Counted from the first letter of the stretch, positions 39,956 through 49,889 are shown. The stretch: 64,000 bases of DNA from CBDAPI01 sp964565865 (GCA_964565865.1 CAZMGM010000001.1:1-64000), one strand, 5' to 3'. Made by a program: numbers and translations. The notes: generated from the sequence alone by a model not told the origin.

Positions 39956-41938
39956 CTAGCGGGCAGCAAGACAATCCTCTCCGATCATTTCGGGAAGTTT
40001 TTCGACACCGTATTCGTCTAGCACCGCAACGGTGAGATCGTACAGTGCCGGGGCGGCCAGGCTGATTTTGCGGTTGCTGAGCAGAACGCCCGGGACCAGG
40101 CGGTAGTCGATGCTGTGGTCTCCGCTCCAGGCATCTTCATTGTCCTCGAAGACTTCCCGGGGGAATTCTCCTAGAGGACTCTTCCAGGAAGTCCGGTAGC
40201 CTGTGTTGTAACCTATAATCAGATCGGGGCCGTGTTCTCCATGTTCTCCCCGCAGGTCTCGGCGGGGCCTGCGGACGAAGGTGACCGGCGAATTTCCGTT
40301 ACGCGGATCCGTCATGGACTTCAGATCAATTTCCAGCCGGTCGAGAAGCCTTTCGTAGTCGGCACCTTGAGAAACAATCCCCCTTCCCTCTCGACCTCTG
40401 AGATTGGCGTAAACACCGTTGAGTCCCAGAGCGTAAGCGGACGTTCTCGACCAGTCCACGTTGGAGAACAGCGGAGCGGCCCGATTGGTTGGATCCTTGA
40501 GGCGAACATATCCCTTTTCCGCCAGCCAGGAGTTCAGGTTTACCTGCCAGTAAAAAGGAGAAAACCCGTGGTCCGACATCACTATAAGGGTGTCTTGCCC
40601 CCCTATCTTCTCGCGTATCAGCCCTACAGCCTCGTCCATCTCCCGATACAACGTCCTGACAGAACCTCGCAATTCCGGGTGGTCAACATAGGCCGGGTGC
40701 TGAGGATCGATATACCTCCACAGCATGTGGCAGCCTTGATCGACGGAGGAGAAGTAGAAAAAGAAAAGACCCTCCTCGAACCGCTCCAGAAGGTGGCGGA
40801 GGGCCTTCATCTGCTCACGGTACACGTGCTGTGATTGTTCCCAGAATTCCTTTCCCGTAAAAACTCCTCCGGACAGGGCTTTGGTATCTTCCGGAAGCTC
40901 CTGAGTGTAAAAGTACCCAAGGTCTCGGAACAGCTCCCTAGACCAGTCGTCAGGGGTCGAGATCGGCATAGCCGGATCTTCCGGATTGATCTGCAGGGGC
41001 GAGAGATAGAGCTCGAAGTCGGGTCGCACTTGTTTGAGGTAAAAGCGAGCCGTGGCGCTGATCGACACCAGGTAGGGGACCACTTCGAAGTCCAGCCGGA
41101 CCCAGTCGCTCCACTCACCCTGACGGAGAACGAACTCGTGGCCCTGAACATCCAGTTTTGCAGCTGCATGCTCTGGATCCACAAAAACCTTGAAATCCAT
41201 TCCCAGCTTGGGGCTCCGGTAGACCGGATCCCCTCCCCTCGGCGCGGGGACTTCCTCCTGCCGGAATGGATTGTCCGGTCCTTCCAGTCGCACCTCCACC
41301 TGGTGGTTGACCACACCCACCCTGAAGAAGCGGCCTCCCGTGATCTCGTTGGCACGAGGCGGAGGGCTGGTGGTAAAAAGCGTAAAGGTCCCGCCCTGGG
41401 TTCCCAGAAAATCCGGAGTCCCCATCCCGGAAAGTGAATATCCGGGGGAGTTGGGGGGGAAGTTGACCGGCATGCGAAATATGGTTGTCGGGACACCCCG
41501 CCCTTCCAGCACCTCCCAGAAAGAGGTGCCCCGCCTCAACTGTTCAGTGGTCCCTCCCTGCAGAGGGATCACCCAGGACCCGAGAGAGAGAGCCCAGCCC
41601 GCCGGGATCGCCCTGGCTATGGAAAACTCCGGTGCATAGCTGGCAGGGTTCCGGTGGATAAAATCGAAAATTCCGTGCCCAGCCGGATCCATGCCCGTAA
41701 TGAAAGTGGACCAGGCCACTGGGCTGAGGGGGGGCATGGTAGTGGTCAGGGGCGACATGCCGCCCTCGGTCGCCAAAGCTCTGAAATTGGGCAGGAAACC
41801 CTCCTCCATGAACTCCTGCAGCATCTTAGGATCAAGGCCATCAATTCCGAGAATGAATACGCGCCGGGCGCGAGGGCTCTGAGTGGAACAGGCAGCAAAG
41901 AGTAGCAGGCCGGCCAGGCAACCAAGAAACCTTCTCAT
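39956..41938 (-). CDS. AlkP-superfamily phosphohydrolase/phosphomutase lipoprotein (COG3379-like)
   Basis: A 660-residue protein with a lipoprotein signal (LLLFAAC, candidate Cys17). Metal-site motifs of the alkaline phosphatase superfamily are visible: FILGIDGLDP (Asp33), SPVAWSTFITGMDPAGHG (active-site loop), and late metal ligands in VMSDHGFSPFYW and GDHSIDYRL. An IFDFIHRNP phrase and a central beta-rich insertion match COG3379. It likely hydrolyses or transfers a phosphate ester or phosphodiester outside the cytoplasm. Its ATG overlaps the TGA of the paralogous upstream gene (ATGA), so the two are made together. The substrate, perhaps an envelope lipid or glycan, is not shown. Confidence 0.88.
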   Translation of the reverse strand: MRRFLGCLAGLLLFAACSTQSPRARRVFILGIDGLDPKMLQEFMEEGFLPNFRALATEGGMSPLTTTMPPLSPVAWSTFITGMDPAGHGIFDFIHRNPASYAPEFSIARAIPAGWALSLGSWVIPLQGGTTEQLRRGTSFWEVLEGRGVPTTIFRMPVNFPPNSPGYSLSGMGTPDFLGTQGGTFTLFTTSPPPRANEITGGRFFRVGVVNHQVEVRLEGPDNPFRQEEVPAPRGGDPVYRSPKLGMDFKVFVDPEHAAAKLDVQGHEFVLRQGEWSDWVRLDFEVVPYLVSISATARFYLKQVRPDFELYLSPLQINPEDPAMPISTPDDWSRELFRDLGYFYTQELPEDTKALSGGVFTGKEFWEQSQHVYREQMKALRHLLERFEEGLFFFYFSSVDQGCHMLWRYIDPQHPAYVDHPELRGSVRTLYREMDEAVGLIREKIGGQDTLIVMSDHGFSPFYWQVNLNSWLAEKGYVRLKDPTNRAAPLFSNVDWSRTSAYALGLNGVYANLRGREGRGIVSQGADYERLLDRLEIDLKSMTDPRNGNSPVTFVRRPRRDLRGEHGEHGPDLIIGYNTGYRTSWKSPLGEFPREVFEDNEDAWSGDHSIDYRLVPGVLLSNRKISLAAPALYDLTVAVLDEYGVEKLPEMIGEDCLAAR

Positions 41939-44085
41939 TCTCGACTTTCCTGACCCGCACCCTCACCTTTTCCCAGGAATGGATTCCCGTCCATCCATTT
42001 GGGGATCGGGACTCCGAAGAGATCCAGTACGGTGGGTGCGATGTCCGTGATTTCGATTTTAGTCCGATCCATCTTGCGGTTGCAGAAAAGGATGCCGGGT
42101 ACTTCCGGCGGATTCATACAATGATCTCCACTCCAGCTTTTCAGATTATCCTCCAGCACCTGTTCTGTGACGCCGCCTGTTACCGAAAGCCAGGACGTTC
42201 GGTAGCCCGTCCGGAAACCCACCACCAGGTCAGGGCCATCGGCCACGTAAGGACCCGAATAAGCTTCGAGGGTGTCATAAACTTCGCTGATGGGCAGTGC
42301 TCCAGTCTCTTCGTCCCGCAGCCGCTTCAGTTTTGACCGCAGTTCGTCTTTCAGGTGCTGCATCTCAGGGCGGGACACCACACCCCGGCTCTCTCGCCCT
42401 TCTAAGTTCAGGTAGATGCCTCCTAGTCCTACTGCGTAGGCCCGAGTTTTTTCCCAGTCCACATCATGAAACCACTCTTCTCCCCTAGGCGGATTCTCCA
42501 TGGCCAGATAACCGTTCTGGTAGAGCCAGGTATTCAGGTTCACGCCACGGCGAAAAGAGTTGAAGCCGTGGTCAGACATCACGATGAGTGCCGTGTCATC
42601 ATCGACTTCCTCCAGCGTCCGCCCCAGCAGGTCGTCCATCCGACGATAGAGTTTGAGGATTTCATCTCGATAATCCGCTGCTTCCTTGTCGGCATTGGCG
42701 GGGTGATCTTCTTCCAGGTAACGCCAGAACATGTGCTGTAGTCGGTCGGTGATATCGAAGACACACACGACCGATCCCCGTCTGGTGCGAGCCAGAGCGT
42801 CGAAAAACATTTTCCTCCGCTCTTCGTGGACCAGGTAGGCCTGGTCCACGAATGCCTCCTCGTCCAGAACTCTCTCATTGAGCGCCCAGGTGTCTTCGGC
42901 CAGACCCAGAGTGCAAAACCTCCCCTGCGTCTTGGAAAGATACATGGAATACGTGACTGGATTGGATATCGGCAATGCCGGCCGATCCGGGACGATATTG
43001 ATGGCACTCATATAGAGCTTGAGATGAGGTGAAGTTTCCAGCAAATAGAAGCGGCTCATTCCCCGTATCTTCATGCCCAGACCCGGGCGAAACTCGAGGG
43101 GAACCCAGGGACTGAATTCACGGGTCGTTAGCAGGTACTCCTTCTTTCCAACTTTCAGGCGAGCGTCACATCCATTCGATGCAGTTTCGATGTGGAGGGG
43201 GATTCTCATCTCGCTCGACTGCTGGCGGATGGGGTTGGTGGGGCCGAGAATAAAGGTACGGGCCGAACCGTTCTCGAGTTGTACCAGGATCGGCTCTCCT
43301 CCCGTCATTTTTCCGATCTCGGAGGGATCGCTGCAATAGTAGGAAAAAGTGCCCTGGGTTCCACGCAGGTCGGGTACCGACATGGCTGAAAGCAGGACAC
43401 CCCGGAACTTCTCCGGAGGAAAACTGGTGGGCACCCGCAGTATGGTACTGAAGATTCCAAAATCTCCCAGGATCTTCCAGAAGGACTGGCTCTTGCGCTC
43501 GAACTGAATCAGGGGTTTGCCCAGGGGCACGCGATAAGGGCCGATCTTGAGGGTTCTCCGGGGAGCCTGGATCCGCGCCGAGCATAGCTCAGGAAGATAC
43601 GACTTCCGGTTGGGAACCAGGAAGTCGAACACGCTGTGCTTACCCGGATTGCAGCCAGTTTGGAAACAGGACCACGCCACGGGTGACTCAGCAGGCAATG
43701 AAGTACCGAGGCGAGTGTAGGATCCGGCCTCCCGAAGCCTGGCAAAATGGGGCAGCTCTCCCTCTTCCATAAATCTTTCAGTGAGGTTCGGATCCTGCCC
43801 GTCGAGCCCCAAGATGATGACACGCCGGACTCGGCTCTTGCGTAGAGCCGTCCGTCCTCGAAGAGTTTGAAAAGCCCAACGTAGGGGCCAGGTCAAGAGC
43901 GTGAAACAAGCCAGAAAAAGAGTGGTGAGAACAACCAGAAAGGAGGAGACAAAGGCCACGCCGGCACCGGGTCCAATATAGGCGTGAACCGACACCGAAG
44001 TGCCAAGAAACAAGGCCAGAAACAGGAACACTTTCCATCCTGTCTGGCCGTTTCTCAGAGCTGTTAGTCGCCTGTTTCTCGACAT
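41935..44085 (-). CDS. membrane-anchored AlkP-superfamily enzyme (COG3379-like)
   Basis: A 716-residue paralogue of the next gene. I prefer the ATG at 44085 over a GTG 21 codons upstream because the signal/anchor follows it. Two N-terminal helices (about 20-35 and 42-68) flank a YIGPGAG motif common in this group. The catalytic domain then has IILGLDGQDP, SPVAWSCFQTGCNPGKHS, FDITDRLQHMFWRY, VMSDHGFNSFRRG and GDHCMNPPEVPG. Compared with its neighbour the active-site loop has Cys where it has Thr. The catalytic part should face the periplasm. With the downstream copy, ribbon-helix-helix, membrane and sulfotransferase genes it forms an apparent envelope-modification cluster. Confidence 0.88.
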   Translation of the reverse strand: MSRNRRLTALRNGQTGWKVFLFLALFLGTSVSVHAYIGPGAGVAFVSSFLVVLTTLFLACFTLLTWPLRWAFQTLRGRTALRKSRVRRVIILGLDGQDPNLTERFMEEGELPHFARLREAGSYTRLGTSLPAESPVAWSCFQTGCNPGKHSVFDFLVPNRKSYLPELCSARIQAPRRTLKIGPYRVPLGKPLIQFERKSQSFWKILGDFGIFSTILRVPTSFPPEKFRGVLLSAMSVPDLRGTQGTFSYYCSDPSEIGKMTGGEPILVQLENGSARTFILGPTNPIRQQSSEMRIPLHIETASNGCDARLKVGKKEYLLTTREFSPWVPLEFRPGLGMKIRGMSRFYLLETSPHLKLYMSAINIVPDRPALPISNPVTYSMYLSKTQGRFCTLGLAEDTWALNERVLDEEAFVDQAYLVHEERRKMFFDALARTRRGSVVCVFDITDRLQHMFWRYLEEDHPANADKEAADYRDEILKLYRRMDDLLGRTLEEVDDDTALIVMSDHGFNSFRRGVNLNTWLYQNGYLAMENPPRGEEWFHDVDWEKTRAYAVGLGGIYLNLEGRESRGVVSRPEMQHLKDELRSKLKRLRDEETGALPISEVYDTLEAYSGPYVADGPDLVVGFRTGYRTSWLSVTGGVTEQVLEDNLKSWSGDHCMNPPEVPGILFCNRKMDRTKIEITDIAPTVLDLFGVPIPKWMDGNPFLGKGEGAGQESRE

Positions 44086-44173
44086 GATCCGATATTGTGG
44101 GATCGGCTTTGAATTCCGCTGTGTGGAGCGCTCAGGGGGCTCTCCCACTTTGAAAAACCCCAGAATTTGGTGA

Positions 44174-46822
44174 CTATTCCTTTGCCTTCAATGCCGCCTG
44201 GGCTGCGGCCAGTCGGGCGATGGGTACGCGGAAAGGTGAACAGGAAACGTAGTCTATGCCTACCTCAAAACAGAAACTCACCGAGGCCGGATCGCCGCCG
44301 TGCTCGCCACAGATACCCACCTTGAGCCCGGGACTGGCTGTCCGGCCTCTTTCCGTAGCCAAGCGGACCAGTTGCCCAACCCCGTCTCGGTCAATGGACT
44401 CGAACGGGTTTTCTGGAAGGATCTTGCGTGCAATGTAGTCGGGAAGAAACTTCATTGTATCGTCGCGGCTGTAACCGAAGGTCATCTGAGTCAGATCGTT
44501 AGTTCCGAAAGAAAAAAAGTCGCTTTCTGGTGCAATCTCGTCGGCCGTCAGGGCCGCTCGGGGAACCTCAATCATGGTACCGATCAGATACTCGAGCTGC
44601 GCACCCTTTTCCGCTAACACTTTTGCGGCCGTCCGACGGATCAGCTCTTTCTGGTCGCGGAATTCATGGAGTGTGCCTACCAAGGGCACCATGATTTCCG
44701 GTAGCACCCTCACGCCCTCCTGGTTCAGTTCGACGGCGGCCTCCAGGATGGCTCTCGACTGCATTTCCGTGATTTCCGGATAAAGGATTCCGAGCCGGCA
44801 TCCCCGATGGCCCAGCATGGGATTGATCTCGCTCAGCAACTTGATCTTCTCTCTGACTTCGGACGCGGAAAGGCCCATGGTCTCGGCCATCTTTTGCTGT
44901 TCCCCTTCATCGTGGGGTAGGAACTCGTGAAGGGGCGGGTCCAGAAGACGAATGGTGACCGGGAAACCGTCCATGGACCGAAAAATGCCCCGGAAGTCCT
45001 CTTTCTGGTAGGGCAGGAGTTTCGCAAGTGCTTCTCGACGGGCATCCTGCGAGTGGGCCAGAATCATCTCCCGCATCCGTAAAATGCGTTCATCTACAAA
45101 GAACATGTGCTCAGTGCGACACAGGCCGATTCCCTGGGCCCCGAAGCCTCTGGCTTTGGCGGCGTCGTCCGGGGAGTCCGCATTGGTTCTGACCTTCATG
45201 GTTCGGAATTCGTCGGCCCACTCCATGAAGGTTGTAAAGTCCTCTCCCAGTTCAGTCTCCACCAAGTTTTGCTGACCGAGTATGACCTCTCCGGTGGACC
45301 CGTTAATGGAGATCCAGTCTCCCTGGCGCACCGCGACATCTCCGTTAGTGAACGTCTTGGTCGCATCGTCGATGTTGATCTCACTGCAGCCAACCACACA
45401 GGGTTTCCCCCATCCACGGGCCACAACAGCTGCATGTGAGGTCATTCCACCTCGCGAGGTCAGAACACCCTCGGACGCGTTCATACCTCCCACATCTTCA
45501 GCCGTCGTTTCGACTCGCACCAGTATGACCTGCTGTCCAGCCTCTTCCGCTGCCTCCGCCTCTTTGGCTGAGAAGGCCACCTGACCGACCGCGGCTCCGG
45601 GAGAAGCCGGCAGGCCGCGGGCAATCACCCGTTTCGCGTAACCGGACACGTTTTCGAACTGAGGATGTAGCAACTGGCCGAGATGCCGGGGTTCCACCAG
45701 TCTGCTGACTGCCGTCGATTTCTCGACCAGGCCTTCGTTGACCATGTCTACGGCAATCTTAAGAGCGGCTGCACCGGTTCGCTCGCCGTTACGGGTCTGC
45801 AGGATAAAAAGCCGATTCTGCTGGATCGTAAACTCGATGTCCTGCATGTTCTGATAGTGCTGCTCCAGGCCGTTGGTCGTCTCCAGGAGCTCCCGATAGG
45901 CTTCTGGAAACACTTTCACCATCTTGTCGATGTTGACCGGAGTTCGAATGCCTGCCACTACGTCCTCACCCTGGGCATTGACCAGGAACTCACCATAAAG
46001 TGTCTTCTCGCCGTTCGCGGGGTCACGCGTGAAACATACCCCGGTACCGCAGTCCTCACCCATGTTTCCGAAGACCATCGCCTGAACGTTCACTGCCGTC
46101 CCCAGCAGGTGGGTAATTTTATGAATCTGCCGGTACTTCACGGCTCTTTTCACGTTCCACGACTTGAAGACTGCATCAGCAGCAAAACGTAACTGGTCAA
46201 AAGGATCTTCCGGAAACGGCAACCCAGTGTGCTCCTCGTAGATACTCCGATAGAGATCGACTAGGGTCTTGAGGTCTTCCGACGTCAGATCCACGTCCAG
46301 TTCAACGCCACGCTCTTTCTTGAGACCGTCCATAGCGTGCTCAAAGTGGCTGTGGTGAACTCCCATGACCACGTCTCCAAACATGTCGATCAGGCGTCGA
46401 TAGGCGTCATAAACAAAACGCTCATTTCCGGTCTTTCTGGCCAGGCCTGCCGCCACCTCGGCGTTGAGGCCCAGGTTGAGGACCGTGTCCATCATGCCGG
46501 GCATGGAAATAGCAGCGCCACTGCGCACTGAAACCAGCAGGGGATTGTCGGGATCACCCAGGCCCGATCCTATGGCACCTTCGATGTGGCGGACTCCCTG
46601 CTCCACCTCCTCATCGAGATGCTCGGGCCACTGGCTTCCCTGATCGGTGTAATACTGACAAGTCTCCGTACTGATCGTGAAGCCGGGAGGGACAGGAAGT
46701 CCGATCGAGCTCATCTCTGCCAGGTTAGCTCCTTTGCCTCCAAGCAGATCCCGCATGGTCTGGTTGCCTTCGGCAGTTCCATTGCCAAAAAGATAAACGG
46801 CTTTTGTTTTGTCACCATTCAT
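44174..46822 (-). CDS. ppdK: pyruvate, phosphate dikinase
   Basis: An 882-residue enzyme of full PPDK length. The N-terminal ATP-grasp domain includes GGKGANLAEM near residue 28, MPGMMDTVLNLG, CFTRDPANGEK and LQTRNGERT. The phosphohistidine swivel domain has GGMTSHAAVVARGWGKPC (His at about 455). The C-terminal PEP-binding barrel has GIGLCRTEHMF, GHRGCRLG, FSFGTNDLTQMTFGYSRDD and GICGEHGGDP with its Cys near 830. It interconverts pyruvate + ATP + Pi with PEP + AMP + PPi in the cytoplasm, allowing gluconeogenesis or PPi-linked glycolysis. It is upstream of the AlkP cluster on the same strand, 89 bp away, and probably has its own promoter. Confidence 0.97.
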   Translation of the reverse strand: MNGDKTKAVYLFGNGTAEGNQTMRDLLGGKGANLAEMSSIGLPVPPGFTISTETCQYYTDQGSQWPEHLDEEVEQGVRHIEGAIGSGLGDPDNPLLVSVRSGAAISMPGMMDTVLNLGLNAEVAAGLARKTGNERFVYDAYRRLIDMFGDVVMGVHHSHFEHAMDGLKKERGVELDVDLTSEDLKTLVDLYRSIYEEHTGLPFPEDPFDQLRFAADAVFKSWNVKRAVKYRQIHKITHLLGTAVNVQAMVFGNMGEDCGTGVCFTRDPANGEKTLYGEFLVNAQGEDVVAGIRTPVNIDKMVKVFPEAYRELLETTNGLEQHYQNMQDIEFTIQQNRLFILQTRNGERTGAAALKIAVDMVNEGLVEKSTAVSRLVEPRHLGQLLHPQFENVSGYAKRVIARGLPASPGAAVGQVAFSAKEAEAAEEAGQQVILVRVETTAEDVGGMNASEGVLTSRGGMTSHAAVVARGWGKPCVVGCSEINIDDATKTFTNGDVAVRQGDWISINGSTGEVILGQQNLVETELGEDFTTFMEWADEFRTMKVRTNADSPDDAAKARGFGAQGIGLCRTEHMFFVDERILRMREMILAHSQDARREALAKLLPYQKEDFRGIFRSMDGFPVTIRLLDPPLHEFLPHDEGEQQKMAETMGLSASEVREKIKLLSEINPMLGHRGCRLGILYPEITEMQSRAILEAAVELNQEGVRVLPEIMVPLVGTLHEFRDQKELIRRTAAKVLAEKGAQLEYLIGTMIEVPRAALTADEIAPESDFFSFGTNDLTQMTFGYSRDDTMKFLPDYIARKILPENPFESIDRDGVGQLVRLATERGRTASPGLKVGICGEHGGDPASVSFCFEVGIDYVSCSPFRVPIARLAAAQAALKAKE

Positions 46823-47000
46823 AGTCTTGACATCCTCACTTGCAGGATCGGGCGGAGAAAGCAGATCTGGACTGCTCCAGGCAAAAGTCCAGGAACATCA
46901 AGTAGCATGGTCGGATCGTTAAGATCAAGGAGTTTACCGAATTGTTACCGACCGACCCCACTTTGCACGAAGCCCTTCTAAAAACTGTGCACTGCCCCTT

Positions 47001-47358
47001 GATGGGTATGGAAGGAATGATGACCCGTCCTATAGCAACGCGGTCCTGGTCGGGAACAACCTGCACCTGGCCGGGGCCATCGGATTGACCCGTCGACCGG
47101 TGCTCTGCCTTCCGACTCTCGGGAGGGGGTAAAGATGGTAATGGATGGAATGAAGAGTCGGCTGGAGGCAGTGGGGATAAAAATGGACGACCTGGTATCC
47201 GTCCAGGCCTTCTGCCCGGATCTTACCCTCTACGAAACTTCTAATGAAGCCTACGAACCCCCTTCAGGGAGCGCTACCCGGCCCGGGCCTACATTGGCTC
47301 CGGCCCACTTCTGCTCCGGGGTCCATTTGAGGTCATGGGAATCGCGGTCAAACAGTAA
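47001..47358 (+). pseudogene. RidA-family (YjgF) gene with two frameshifts
   Basis: Three frames joined together read as a RidA/YjgF enamine-deaminase-like protein: SYSNAVLVGNNLHLAGAIG, then DPSTGALPSDSREGVKMVMD...DDLVSVQAFCPDLTLYE...NEAY, then FRERYPARAYIGSGPLLLRG and FEVMGIAVKQ to TAA 47356-47358. Adding one base at each join, after 47087 (TTG to TTGG) and after 47254 (TAC to TACC), restores the whole frame. The left limit and start codon are unclear; the frame is open back past 46941. Both changes are single-base losses from short base runs, so an assembly error is possible as well as gene decay. Confidence 0.7.
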
Positions 47359-47401
47359 GTTCGAGTTTTCGTATTTCGGATTTGGCACTTGGATCAGTTC
47401 A

Positions 47402-47500
47402 GCACCAGAGAGGCCCGTCCCGGCGTACGGCCAGATTCCTTGACCGTTCCGGAAGGCTCGAATAGAATCTGGCCGTCGCCGGGACGGGCCTCTCTGGTGC
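47402..47500. repeat. 35-bp imperfect inverted repeat
   Basis: Left arm 47402-47438 and right arm 47465-47500 pair as 24 bp, a 1-2 base bulge, then 11 bp, around a 26-base loop. The outer arm reads GCACCAGAGAGGCCCGTCCC. It lies between the RidA remnant and the propeller gene. The size suggests a MITE or REP-like element rather than a simple terminator. Confidence 0.75.
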
Positions 47501-47567
47501 CCGAGACCGGGAGACGATTCTGGCTCTGGAGTTGGGGAACTGAACACCAAGGGAAAGAATCTCGCTA

Positions 47568-48923
47568 ATGCAATTTTTTGAATCATTAGCACGAGCCTTT
47601 TCGACTATTCTCTCTGTTGCTGCACTGTCGACCCTCGCGATGTCTTCCTCTTCCCTCTGGGCCGAGGACTGGCCGGAATGGCGGGGTAAGGGACGCTTTG
47701 GGATCTGGAACGAGACCGGAATCCTGGAGAAGTTCCCGCCAGAAGGGTTGGAGATTTCCTGGAAAGTACCGATTCAAGGAGGATACTCGGGACCCTCCGT
47801 CGCACAGGGCCGCGTGTTTGTTTCCGACTTTCAGGAGAATCGGCCGCTGCAGGGAGTGGAGCGGCTCCATTGTCTGGATGAGGAAACCGGAAAGATTCTG
47901 TGGACTCACTCCTGGGAGGCTAGTTACGCCCGATTGTCACGCACTTATGCGACAGGGCCACGGGCTACACCGACCGTAGACTCGGATTTGGTCTATGTCG
48001 TCGGAGCCACGGGTATCTTGAAGGCGCTAGCGGCCGAGTCAGGCAAGCTCGCCTGGGAAAAGAATTTCGAAAGAGATTTCGGGACCGAGATTCCGACCTG
48101 GGGGGTAACCAGCGCGCCCCTGATTGAAGAGGATCTCCTCATCGCTATCGTGGGCGGCTCAGAGGATGCTGAAGTCGTCGCCTTCAACAAGTTCAGCGGG
48201 CAAGAGGTCTGGCGAGCTCTATCGTCGGAACCGGAGATGGGCTATGCCCAGCCCCTGGTTTTCGAGGCTGGAGGAGTTCGACAGCTCATAATTTGGCATC
48301 CGAAAATGGTCAGTTCACTGGATCCGGCAACTGGAAACATTTACTGGGAGGAGCCCTGGGAGGTCCCCATCGGAATGACTGTAGCCACGCCGGTGCGAGG
48401 CGGTAACTATCTGTTTCTTTCCCAGTTTTACGGCGGCTCCATGATGCTGAAGCTGGACCCGGACCGTCCCTCCACCCGGGTGGCCTGGAAGCGCAAGGGA
48501 CGGAGTGAGCTTCCCGAGGATACCGATAGCCTCCATGCCCTGATCACGACCCCGGTCCTCCAGGGAAACTTGATCGTCGGCGTGTGCAGCTACGGTCACT
48601 TGAGAGGCCTGGACGCAGCTACGGGCGATCGGCTGTGGGAGTCTCTGGATATGATAGAGTTGGGTCGCTGGGCCGCCGCGTTCCTCGTTCGAAACGGCAA
48701 TCGCTACTTTGTCAACAACGATATGGGCGACCTGATCATCGCCCGCTTTGACGAGGAGGGCTACCACGAGATCGATCGGACCTACCTGATCGAGCCCACC
48801 ACAGAGTCCTCCTTCAGCCACAGGTCGGGACGGGTCGTCAACTGGTCTCATCCGGCCTATGCAAACGGGCATATTTTCGCCCGCAACGACCGGAAGCTTA
48901 TCCGTGCTTCCCTCCAGGAATAG
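47568..48923 (+). CDS. exported PQQ-like beta-propeller protein (BamB-like)
   Basis: A 451-residue protein with a signal peptide (SLARAFSTILSVAALSTLAM, cleavage near LWAEDWPEW). Residues about 40-440 hold seven or eight repeated blades with Trp/Asp-Gly patterns (VAQGRVFVSDF, ETGKILWTHSWEAS, VDSDLVYVVGATGILKALAA, SGQEVWRALSSE, LDAATGDRLWESLDM) as in PQQ-binding-like or BamB propellers. The opening DWPEWRG is common in planctomycete and acidobacterial members. It may be a scaffold or an uncharacterised quinoprotein; no catalytic Asp/Glu set is obvious. It converges on tatC. Confidence 0.83.
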   Translation: MQFFESLARAFSTILSVAALSTLAMSSSSLWAEDWPEWRGKGRFGIWNETGILEKFPPEGLEISWKVPIQGGYSGPSVAQGRVFVSDFQENRPLQGVERLHCLDEETGKILWTHSWEASYARLSRTYATGPRATPTVDSDLVYVVGATGILKALAAESGKLAWEKNFERDFGTEIPTWGVTSAPLIEEDLLIAIVGGSEDAEVVAFNKFSGQEVWRALSSEPEMGYAQPLVFEAGGVRQLIIWHPKMVSSLDPATGNIYWEEPWEVPIGMTVATPVRGGNYLFLSQFYGGSMMLKLDPDRPSTRVAWKRKGRSELPEDTDSLHALITTPVLQGNLIVGVCSYGHLRGLDAATGDRLWESLDMIELGRWAAAFLVRNGNRYFVNNDMGDLIIARFDEEGYHEIDRTYLIEPTTESSFSHRSGRVVNWSHPAYANGHIFARNDRKLIRASLQE

Positions 48924-48962
48924 TCCGGCCCGGGGAAGCAACTCGCACTAGACTCTTCAGGG

Positions 48963-49847
48963 CTAGCTATCCGTGGACAGAGCTTGCTCCCTGAGACGCT
49001 TTTTCTGAAACACCCAGGACACGCCAATGCTTCCAAAGTAAAGCAGGACCATGGGGGCTACCCAGAGAGTCAGGTTGAGCGCATCGGGAGTGGGGGACAC
49101 AATTGCCGCTATGATGACGATAAGAAGCACTGCGTAGCGAAAATTCCTCCACAAAAACCCGGGTGTTATCAAGCCAAAACGGGAAAAAAAGGCGACCAGA
49201 ACAGGAAGCTGGAACACTGCCCCCATCCCCAGCAGAATGACGACCACGAAGCTAAAATAGTCGACCGCCGTTAACATGGGATGGAGGCTCTTTCCCAACT
49301 CTTTGATCAGGAAGTTCAATGAAACCGGCAGAATGACAAAGTAGGCGAAGAGTCCCCCTGTGATGAAGAGCGCCGTGCCGGAAAGGAGAAACGGGACGGC
49401 AAACCTCTTTTCCCTCCGGTAAAGACCCGGTGAAATGAAGAGCCAGACCTGCAACAGAATAAAAGGCGAGGCCAGAAAGACCCCGGCCGCAATCGAGACC
49501 TTGAACCAGATCATGAATGTATCCGTGACTCTGGTGTAGACCAGTGTGGCTACAGCGTCTCCCAGGGGGGCCCTGAGAATGTCGAAGACCCACTCCCTGA
49601 AAAACCAGCTCACGGCAGTGGTCACAACCAAGGCGATCAAGGAGTAGAGGATTCGCTTCCGAAGTTCGTCGAGGTGCTCCAGAAACGTCATCCGGCCGCC
49701 GAGTTGCTTTTCCTCCGCGTCTACCCCCTCTTCATCAGGCGGCGATCCGCTGTCATAGATGGAGGCGAGGGCGTTTTCGGGCTCAGGTAATGAATCGGAT
49801 GGCTCCGATTCCGGCTGGTCGGGCGGAGCTGTCGGGTGGTGGTCCAT
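48963..49847 (-). CDS. tatC: twin-arginine translocase subunit TatC
   Basis: A 294-residue inner-membrane protein with six helices. The family N-terminus MTFLEHLDELRKRILYSL starts at about residue 53, after a Pro/Glu-rich cytoplasmic extension longer than in E. coli. Further signatures are SFWFREWVF-like residues after helix 1, FKVSIAAGVFLASPFIL, GLYRREKRF (the conserved cytoplasmic loop Glu) and FQLPVLVAFFSRFGLI. It receives Tat signal peptides, such as that of the DUF1501 protein at 31-32.6 kb, and works with TatA encoded 42 bp upstream on the same strand. Confidence 0.96.
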   Translation of the reverse strand: MDHHPTAPPDQPESEPSDSLPEPENALASIYDSGSPPDEEGVDAEEKQLGGRMTFLEHLDELRKRILYSLIALVVTTAVSWFFREWVFDILRAPLGDAVATLVYTRVTDTFMIWFKVSIAAGVFLASPFILLQVWLFISPGLYRREKRFAVPFLLSGTALFITGGLFAYFVILPVSLNFLIKELGKSLHPMLTAVDYFSFVVVILLGMGAVFQLPVLVAFFSRFGLITPGFLWRNFRYAVLLIVIIAAIVSPTPDALNLTLWVAPMVLLYFGSIGVSWVFQKKRLREQALSTDS

Positions 49848-49889
49848 GGATGATCGACGGAGCGTTCTTTGTGAATCCCGGAGCCAGAA

